32,488 nt of DNA from DATAEU01 sp046724395 (GTDB lineage Bacteria > Actinomycetota > UBA4738 > HRBIN12): NCBI GenBank assembly GCA_046724395.1, contig JBKOWM010000061.1:1-32488 (forward strand). Direction: 5' to 3'. Positions 14,123-22,948 of the stretch are shown here, one piece after another (within the stretch, counting starts at the first letter, position 1; every line of letters starts with the position of its first letter). Position numbers and translations under genes: made by a program. The notes below the pieces were generated by a model. That model was not told the DNA's origin. It saw only the letters and a program-made list of their open reading frames with translations, and did not search any database.

Positions 14123-15221
14123 GCTTCGCGTTCACGCAGCGGTCGACGCGGACCCGCACCTGATCCCCGCGCCGGTGACGTGGCGTGGGCACGCCGTTTC
14201 GATCCTGGACCAGCGTGCGCTGCCCGACCGCGAGGAGTCGATCGAGTGTGGGAGGGCCGAGGACGTGGCGGAGGCGATCCGGTCGCTCGCCGTCCGAGGG
14301 GCGCCGATCATCGGCGTGACCGCCGCCTGGGGCCTGGCGCTCGCGGCCTCGACGTCAAGCGCCGACCGATGCGAATCGCTGCTCGGCGAGCTGGAGCTTG
14401 CCGGGGAGCGCCTCCGCGACGCCCGACCCACCGCCGTCAACCTCTCGTGGGCGGTCGACCGGATGCTCGCGGTCGCGCGGGGCTCCAGCGCGGTGGCCGG
14501 GTCGACGACCGAGCAAGTGCGGGACGCGCTCGTCGGCGAGGCACGACGGATCGAGGGCGAGGATCGCGAGGCGTGCGAGGCGATGGCGGCGGCCGGCGCC
14601 GAGCTCGTTCCCGATCCGGCACAGATCCTCACCCACTGCAACACGGGGGCGCTGTGCACGGCCGGCATCGGGACGGCCCTCGGCGTCGTCGTCGGTGCGC
14701 ATCGATCCGGCAAGCGTGTCCACGTTTGGGTCGACGAGACCCGGCCGGTGCTTCAGGGCGCCCGCCTGACCGCATGGGAGCTGCAACGTCGGAGGATCCC
14801 GATGACGCTCATCCCGGACGGCGCCGCAGCCTCGGCGATCGCCACCGGCCGCGTGGACCTCGTGGTCGTGGGAGCGGATCGCGTCGCCGCCAACGGCGAC
14901 GTCGCGAACAAGGTCGGGACCTATCCGCTCGCGGTGCTCGCACGCCGCCACGGCGTTCCGTTCTACGTCGTCGCTCCCACGTCATCCATCGACTGCGCCA
15001 CCGCGTCGGGAGCGGAAATCCCGATCGAGCGACGCGACGAGCGCGAGGTAACGACCGTGCTCGGGACGCCTGTCGCACCCTCCGGCACGTCGGCCTGGAA
15101 CCCCGCGTTCGACGTCACCCCGGGCGAGCTCGTCTCCGCGTTCGTCACGGAGGGCGGGCTCGCGCGTCCGCCGTTCGAGCGCTCGCTCGCGAAGCTGTCT
15201 GATGCTCGGGGGGCCTCGTGA
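14115..15221 (+). CDS. mtnA: Methylthioribose-1-phosphate isomerase family (MtnA/DrdI-like)
   Basis: 368 residues. Converts 5-methylthioribose-1-phosphate (or 5-deoxyribose-1-phosphate) to the ribulose-1-phosphate, a step in salvage of methylthioadenosine or 5'-deoxyadenosine left by polyamine synthesis and radical-SAM enzymes. Motifs: VRGAPIIGVTAAWGLALA (60-77), THCNTGALCTAGIGTALGV with catalytic Cys175, VWVDETRPVLQGARLTAWEL (205-224), VVGADRVAANGDVANKVGTY with catalytic Asp255, APTSSID and NPAFDVTP. These separate it from eIF2B subunits. GTG 14115 is the start, overlapping the aldolase by 8 bases; the stop overlaps the next gene by 4. FbiC in this window is itself a radical-SAM enzyme producing 5'-deoxyadenosine, which such a salvage route would clear. 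That link is inference. Confidence 0.88.
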   Translation: MSELRVHAAVDADPHLIPAPVTWRGHAVSILDQRALPDREESIECGRAEDVAEAIRSLAVRGAPIIGVTAAWGLALAASTSSADRCESLLGELELAGERLRDARPTAVNLSWAVDRMLAVARGSSAVAGSTTEQVRDALVGEARRIEGEDREACEAMAAAGAELVPDPAQILTHCNTGALCTAGIGTALGVVVGAHRSGKRVHVWVDETRPVLQGARLTAWELQRRRIPMTLIPDGAAASAIATGRVDLVVVGADRVAANGDVANKVGTYPLAVLARRHGVPFYVVAPTSSIDCATASGAEIPIERRDEREVTTVLGTPVAPSGTSAWNPAFDVTPGELVSAFVTEGGLARPPFERSLAKLSDARGAS

Positions 15222-15856
15222 CGCAACTGCTCTCGGTGCGCGCGAGGTTCGAGCGATTCCCCGCGACGCTTAAGGGTGCGTTCATCCTGCGGGGCGAGGA
15301 TCCGAACCCACATCAGGTCATCCTCGGTCCGGCGAGGATCGTCCCCATCACCGGCGGTCGCGGGCGCCCGATCGCGATCGCCGAGTCGACGCTCGATATC
15401 GCCCCCAGACAGGACGTGTTCGTGCCGTTCGAGACGGGCGTCGGCGAACTCGATCCCGGATGGTACGAACTCGAATGCGAGATCGAGGTCGACGGCGTGC
15501 GACGCACGTATCCGGGCGGACGCAGGTTCTCGATCGCCTGGCCACGCGCGACGACGCGCCGGGGATCCTTCCGCGTCGACAAGGAGCTGAAGCTCGACAG
15601 CGTGCACGTGTCGCTCCTGCAGATCGATTTCGCGACGGATCACGTCACCGTTCGGCTCAAGACGATGCCGCCGACCGAGGTGGACGTGCGGCTGCGAGCC
15701 GACGGCACCCCGATTCCGGTTCTCGAGCAGGAGCGCAACGACGGCACCGGCGCAACGACCGTCACGGCCTACCCCATCCTGAAGTCGCAGCGGGCCGTTC
15801 GCATCGATGTGGCCGTTGGCCGGGCCTCCGCCGGCCTCGACGTTCGCCTCCCCTAG
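15218..15856 (+). CDS. Conserved-looking protein of unknown function, beta-rich
   Basis: 212 residues, not recognised. The start GTG overlaps the mtnA stop (GTGA), so it is the last gene of the salvage operon. There is no signal peptide or membrane segment. The sequence looks like alternating beta-strands: LSVRARFERFPATLKGAFILRGEDPNPHQVILGPARIVPI, then DVFVPFETGVGELDPGWYELECEIEVDGVRRTYPGGRRFSIAWPR, and SVHVSLLQIDFATDHVTVRLKTMPPTEVDVRLRADG. The GWYELECEIEVDG segment looks like an immunoglobulin-like sandwich, and two such modules could fit. The third-position GC pattern supports true coding. No catalytic motif is seen. Confidence 0.75.
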   Translation: MTQLLSVRARFERFPATLKGAFILRGEDPNPHQVILGPARIVPITGGRGRPIAIAESTLDIAPRQDVFVPFETGVGELDPGWYELECEIEVDGVRRTYPGGRRFSIAWPRATTRRGSFRVDKELKLDSVHVSLLQIDFATDHVTVRLKTMPPTEVDVRLRADGTPIPVLEQERNDGTGATTVTAYPILKSQRAVRIDVAVGRASAGLDVRLP

Positions 15857-15879
15857 CGGGCGCTGTCGGCGGCGCGAAG

Positions 15880-15892
15880 TAGCGTTCGGCGG
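15880..15892 (+). promoter_or_regulatory. -10 element of comF, leaderless arrangement
   Basis: TAGCGT (15880-15885) followed by exactly six bases and GTG 15892, which is the predicted +1. No ribosome binding site precedes the codon, and no clear -35 is seen. Confidence 0.5.
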
Positions 15893-16632
15893 TGGCTGGG
15901 ATCGCAATGGACCTGCTCTTTCCGGCTCGGTGCGCCGGCTGTCGAGCCGGCCCGTGGCCGTTCTGCGCTCGGTGCCGCGAGAGTCTCGTCCCGTTCACGC
16001 CGCCGTGGTGCGTTCGCTGCGGCATCCCTCTCGACGGATACGACGACTCGTGTCCCGAGTGTCTCCCCGGCGTCCTCTTCCGCGCGCGCTCGGCGTTTCT
16101 GTTCGACGGCGCCGCACGGCGCGCCGTCCACCGGCTGAAGTTCTCGGGGTGGCGTCCCGTCGCCGCCGCGCTCGCGGCCTCGATGAACGCCGTCGCGGAG
16201 GGATTCGCGTTCGATGACGTCGTCACGTGGGTGCCGTTGTCCCGTCGTCGCCGCGCTCGTCGCGGATTCGATCAGGCGGAGCTGCTTGCGCGGGCCTTCG
16301 CGGCCGAACGGGGCTCTGGAGTCGTGCGAATGGTCTCGCGCGTTCGCGAGACGTCGCCGCAGACGCGCCGGAGCGGGGGAGAGCGGCGGATGGCGCTTCG
16401 CGGGTCGTTCTCGCCGGTACGGCCCGCGCCGCCCCGCGTGCTGTTGATCGACGACGTCGTCACGACGGGTTCAACGGCCGCGGCGTGCGCGGACTCTCTT
16501 ATCCGCGGCGGTGCCGAGAAGGTCTCGTTGCTGACGGTCGCGCGCTCGGTCTCGGCGTCGCTACCCCGTCGCTATACTCGCGCCGGGCTCGCGCCCGGGT
16601 CTGTGGTTGCCCGGGGGATCGTCTCCCGGTAG
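15892..16632 (+). CDS. comF: ComF-family phosphoribosyltransferase-like protein
   Basis: 246 residues. The N-terminal zinc-finger part has four Cys pairs (Cys14/17, Cys25/28, Cys40/43, Cys54/57), then a phosphoribosyltransferase fold with RRRRARRGFDQAELLARAFA and the PRPP-binding loop VLLIDDVVTTGSTAAAC (183-199). ComF in competent bacteria helps DNA uptake or processing at the inner side of the membrane; in actinobacteria the role is unknown. The tail after LLTVARS is about 25 residues longer than usual, and a TATACT hexamer at 16573-16578 lies inside it, so the coding end overlaps the probable promoter of the non-coding RNA that follows. GTG 15892 fits the leaderless -10; ATG 15907 is an alternative. 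The order comF - hpf - secA - prfB is widely conserved. Confidence 0.88.
   Translation: MAGIAMDLLFPARCAGCRAGPWPFCARCRESLVPFTPPWCVRCGIPLDGYDDSCPECLPGVLFRARSAFLFDGAARRAVHRLKFSGWRPVAAALAASMNAVAEGFAFDDVVTWVPLSRRRRARRGFDQAELLARAFAAERGSGVVRMVSRVRETSPQTRRSGGERRMALRGSFSPVRPAPPRVLLIDDVVTTGSTAAACADSLIRGGAEKVSLLTVARSVSASLPRRYTRAGLAPGSVVARGIVSR
16573..16578 (+). promoter_or_regulatory. -10 element inside the comF 3' end, probable promoter of the non-coding RNA
   Basis: TATACT is among the closest matches to the consensus TATAAT in the window. Transcription would begin near 16585, just before the run of stable hairpins. A -35 box is not obvious. Confidence 0.45.
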
Positions 16633-16850
16633 TCGATGCCAGCCGCAGGCGAAGCGACCCACGTAAGGCGACCCTTGGTCGTCGAGCATGGTGCGGTTTA
16701 GAGGTAAGTCCTGCCCCGGCAACGGGAGAAGGCGCTAAGCCGTCGCTTGCGACGGTGACCCCCTCGGCAGGCGGGTGTGGGGGCAAAGACCAGGTCAGCC
16801 GGGCGCGAGCTCATCTCTTCGCCCGATCTCGAGTCGCGTGACCTACCTGC
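16585..16850 (+). ncRNA. Candidate raiA-motif structured RNA between comF and hpf/raiA
   Basis: About 265 bases, mostly without a gene, that can fold strongly. Helices seen: CCCGGG 16594-16599 with CCCGGG 16610-16615; CCTGCC 16710-16715 with GGCAGG 16766-16771, enclosing CCCG-GCAA-CGGG (16715-16726, a GNRA loop) and CCGTCG-CTTG-CGACGG (16740-16755). The single-stranded-looking GGTTTAGAGGTAAGTCC precedes the long helix. The raiA RNA motif is known from established work as a large conserved RNA found upstream of raiA (hpf) genes in Firmicutes and Actinobacteria, and this is the same spot. The GAGGTAAGTCC run recalls RNase P RNA, but the length and remaining P RNA signatures do not fit. The 3' end is approximate. 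Identification rests on synteny and folding, not on a covariance-model search. Confidence 0.55.
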
Positions 16851-16895
16851 TCCGCCCCTCGAACGCAAGAGTCGCGGCGGCCCAGCGAGTGGCAG

Positions 16896-16901
16896 TAGCC
16901 T
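16896..16901 (+). promoter_or_regulatory. -10 element upstream of hpf
   Basis: TAGCCT at 16896-16901 predicts a start near 16908 and a short leader holding GGAAGGAG (16917-16924) before ATG 16929. Confidence 0.4.
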
Positions 16902-16928
16902 GAGGCCGGACACGGCGGAAGGAGCCTC

Positions 16929-17339
16929 ATGGACGTCGTCGTGAACGGGCGCGGCACGAAGATCACGGACCGCATTCGGGGCTCCGCCGAGCACAAGCTC
17001 GCCCGACTCCAGCGGATGGAGCCGCGCGTCACCCGGATTCACGTCCAGGTCATCGCCGAGCCCAATCCTCGCCAGGGCGGCGCCAAGCGGGTCGAGGCAG
17101 CGCTCGAGACAGCCCGCAAGACGTTCCATGCGCACGCACAGGCCAGCGACGTCGACTCGGCGTTCGATCGGCTCGCGGACAAGCTCGAGCGCCAGCTGCG
17201 CGACCATCACAGCAAGCGCCGGGCTCGGCTGAGCGCGACGGGCAAGGGTGTACGATCGGCCGAGACCGCAACGCGGGGTTCGGAGGGGGCCGGGCTTTCC
17301 GAGACGACGGCCGTCGACGGCGCGGGTGGCGAGGAATGA
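16929..17339 (+). CDS. hpf: Ribosome hibernation promoting factor (short form)
   Basis: 136 residues of the HPF/RaiA family, which binds the 30S decoding and P-site region and holds idle ribosomes. The N-terminal domain is complete: MDVVVNGRGTKITDRIRGSAEHKLARLQRMEPRVTRIHVQVIAEPN, then the second helix DVDSAFDRLADKLERQLRDHHSKRR with its basic end. After residue 105 there is only a low-complexity, acidic Ser/Thr/Gly tail. The C-terminal dimerisation domain of long HPF, typical of actinobacteria and needed for 100S dimers, is missing. GGAAGGAG precedes ATG 16929. The response regulator starts 27 bases downstream and may be co-transcribed. The order hpf - response regulator - secA is, as I recall, also found in Streptomyces. 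Confidence 0.9.
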   Translation: MDVVVNGRGTKITDRIRGSAEHKLARLQRMEPRVTRIHVQVIAEPNPRQGGAKRVEAALETARKTFHAHAQASDVDSAFDRLADKLERQLRDHHSKRRARLSATGKGVRSAETATRGSEGAGLSETTAVDGAGGEE

Positions 17340-17366
17340 CCGCGAGCGTCGGGTCCAGGAGGCAAC

Positions 17367-18062
17367 GTGGCGGACGAGCGCGACCAAACGGAGATCGCTG
17401 GGGATCGTTTGCGTGTCATGGTGGTCGACGACCACGCGCTGTTCCGCCGCGGCCTTCAGACGATCCTGGATCAGGAAACCGATCTCGAGCTGGTTGGTGA
17501 GGCCTCCGACGGCGCCGAGGCCGTCGAGAAGGCGCAGGAGCTGATGCCCGACGTCGTGCTCATGGACGTGCGGATGCCGAAACGCTCGGGGATCGAGGCA
17601 ACTACGCAGATCAAGGATCTGCTGCCACACGCCAAGATCCTCATGTTGACGATCTCCGACGACGAGGCTGACCTTTACGACGCCATCAAGGCCGGAGCGT
17701 CGGGATACCTGCTGAAGGAGATCTCGATCGAGGAAGTTGCTGATGCGATTCGATCGGTGTGGGCCGGCCAGTCCCGGATCAGCCCGTCGATGGCGTCGAA
17801 GCTCCTGAACGAGTTCTCCGCGATGGCGAAGGGCGGGGAGGACCGCCCCCAGGTGCCAACGCCCAAGTTGACGGAGCGCGAGATGGAGGTGCTCCGGCTG
17901 GTCGCGACCGGAATGAACAACCGGGACATCGCCAGGCAGCTCTACATCTCCGAGAACACCGTCAAGAACCACATCCGCAACATCCTCGAGAAGCTGCACC
18001 TGCACTCGCGCATGGAGGCGGTCGTCTACGCCGTTCGCGAAAAGATGATCCAGATCACCTAG
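17367..18062 (+). CDS. NarL/FixJ-family response regulator, orphan
   Basis: 231 residues. The receiver domain spans about 15-135: acidic pair Asp21-Asp22, phosphoacceptor Asp67 in VVLMDVRMP, the Thr in LMLTISDD, and the Lys in GYLLKEIS. A LuxR-type HTH occupies about 165-225: LTEREMEVLRLVATGMNNRDIARQLYISENTVKNHIRNILEKLHLHSRMEAV. No histidine kinase lies in the window, so its partner is elsewhere, or it works without phosphorylation as some orphan regulators do. GTG 17367 follows AGGAGG at a good distance. Its place between hpf and secA suggests control of growth arrest, translation or secretion genes, but no target is shown by the sequence. Confidence 0.92.
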   Translation: MADERDQTEIAGDRLRVMVVDDHALFRRGLQTILDQETDLELVGEASDGAEAVEKAQELMPDVVLMDVRMPKRSGIEATTQIKDLLPHAKILMLTISDDEADLYDAIKAGASGYLLKEISIEEVADAIRSVWAGQSRISPSMASKLLNEFSAMAKGGEDRPQVPTPKLTEREMEVLRLVATGMNNRDIARQLYISENTVKNHIRNILEKLHLHSRMEAVVYAVREKMIQIT

Positions 18063-18084
18063 CACTCACCCGCAGGCCGGGGTC

Positions 18085-18407
18085 GTGCCGTTCCGTTCTC
18101 GGGTCCGCGGCTCGCCGTCCTCCCGCGCGGAATCGAGGACCTGCCCGGCCTCGACGCAGAGATTCGGTTCGAGCTCGATGAGTTCGAGGCGCTCCTCGGA
18201 CTCCACGAGGGCGACGCGCTCGACGCGAACGAGGACGCGGTGCTGCTCCGTGCGCCGCTGCTACCGCCCGAGCGAGTGCTGCTGCTCCACGAGGCTGCAA
18301 CGGCATCAGCCGCCTTCCCCGGGTCGCGTCGAACCTGTATCCGCCGCGGCCGACGCGCCGTCCGCACGAACGCCGCTGGCTCCAGGGCCGCCGGAGCGCC
18401 GAGGTGA
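18085..18407 (+). pseudogene. Remnant or frameshifted small gene between the response regulator and secA
   Basis: The 455-base gap before secA contains a stretch with strong coding bias in the frame read from about 18099 to the TGA at 18405-18407. It runs GPRLAVLPRGIEDLPGLD, AEIRFELDEFEALLGLHEGDA and later VLLRAPLLPPERVLLLHEAA. That frame has no ATG, GTG or TTG early enough. A GTG at 18085 lies in another frame, and between them is the tandem repeat CCGTT-CCGTT (18088-18097). Removing one 5-base copy joins GTG to the coding stretch as MPFSGPRLAVLP..., about 100 residues. So the gene looks broken by slippage, or is an assembly error. It is not recognised. The stop precedes a TAGAAT hexamer of secA. 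Confidence 0.45.
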
Positions 18408-18421
18408 GAAGGCCGGTTCGG

Positions 18422-18427
18422 TAGAAT
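18422..18427 (+). promoter_or_regulatory. -10 element upstream of secA
   Basis: TAGAAT at 18422-18427, giving a leader of about 85 bases before the TTG start of secA. No clear -35 is seen. Confidence 0.4.
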
Positions 18428-18517
18428 CGGTCGTCTGGGGAGCCGCGTCCCACCCACCCATCCCAGAAGACGAACCGCCAGGAAAGAACGGCCAAGGAAA
18501 ACCGAAGGGAATGCCCG

Positions 18518-21190
<2,673 letters not shown>

Positions 21191-21219
21191 CGTCCCTGCG
21201 ACATCGATCACGCGGCCGG

Positions 21220-21231
21220 TACCATGGCGTC

Positions 21232-21232
<1 letters not shown>
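21220..21232 (+). promoter_or_regulatory. -10 element of prfB, leaderless arrangement
   Basis: TACCAT (21220-21225) followed by six bases (GGCGTC) and ATG 21232 at the predicted +1. No ribosome binding site precedes the ATG. Confidence 0.5.
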
Positions 21233-22348
<1,116 letters not shown>

Positions 22349-22399
22349 GGCGTCGCGGCCGACGATGCGGTCGCGGCGGAAGGAGGACGGACGGGCAGC

Positions 22400-22948
22400 C
22401 TGATCTATTCGGCGATCACCTCGCTCGACGGCTATGTCGCGGACGAGACCGGCGGGTTCGAGTGGGCCGCGCCGGATGAGGAGGTCCACGCGTTCGTGAA
22501 CGACCTCGAGCGTCCGATCGGAACGTACCTGTACGGGCGCCGGCTCTACGACGTGATGGTGCCGTGGGAGACGATCGACACGGCCGACGCGGCGCGCGCC
22601 GTCGAGGACTACGCCGGGATCTGGCGGTCGGCCGACAAGGTCGTCTACTCGCGAACGCTCGACCAAGCTTCCAGCGCCCGGACGCTCATCGAGCGGGACT
22701 TCGATCCGGACGCGGTCCGCCGCATGAAGGCGGAGTCCACTCGCGACCTGAGCATCGGCGGCCCGGCACTGGCCGCAGCGGGGTTCGCCGCCGCCCTCGT
22801 CGATGAGATTCGCCTGTTCCTGACGCCGGTCGTCGTGGGCGGCGGGACGCGGTCACTGCCCGTCGGCGTTCGCCTGTCGCTCGAGTTGCTTGGTGAACGC
22901 CGGTTCCGAAGCGGCGTCGTCCACGTTCGCTACCGCGTCGCACGCTGA
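22400..22948 (+). CDS. RibD C-terminal/dihydrofolate reductase-like protein, apparent CTG start
   Basis: About 182 residues. LIYSAITSLDGYVADETGGFEWAAPDEEVHAFVNDLERPIGTYLYGRRLYDVM is the opening of the RibD_C/DHFR-like family, and later SIGGPALAAAGFAAALVDEIRLFLTPVVVGGGTRSLP is the NADPH-side motif. It probably reduces a pteridine, pyrimidine or other carbonyl with NADPH; the substrate is unknown. The fold needs residues that lie before the first GTG (22496), yet no ATG, GTG or TTG occurs upstream in this frame back to the prfB stop. CTG 22400, just before IYSAITSLDG, is the best start; GGAAGGAGG lies at 22378-22386. A 12-codon frame from ATG 22365 ends in a TGA overlapping the CTG (CTGA), so coupled re-initiation is possible. 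The 3' end overlaps the convergent membrane-protein gene by 19 bases. Confidence 0.8.
   Translation: MIYSAITSLDGYVADETGGFEWAAPDEEVHAFVNDLERPIGTYLYGRRLYDVMVPWETIDTADAARAVEDYAGIWRSADKVVYSRTLDQASSARTLIERDFDPDAVRRMKAESTRDLSIGGPALAAAGFAAALVDEIRLFLTPVVVGGGTRSLPVGVRLSLELLGERRFRSGVVHVRYRVAR

Noticed and set aside
16690..16800. Resemblance to RNase P RNA (GAGGTAAGTCC, tetraloop stems)
   Set aside because: The region is too short, differs from the GGAAAGTCC core, and lacks the other conserved P RNA segments. Synteny favours the raiA motif.
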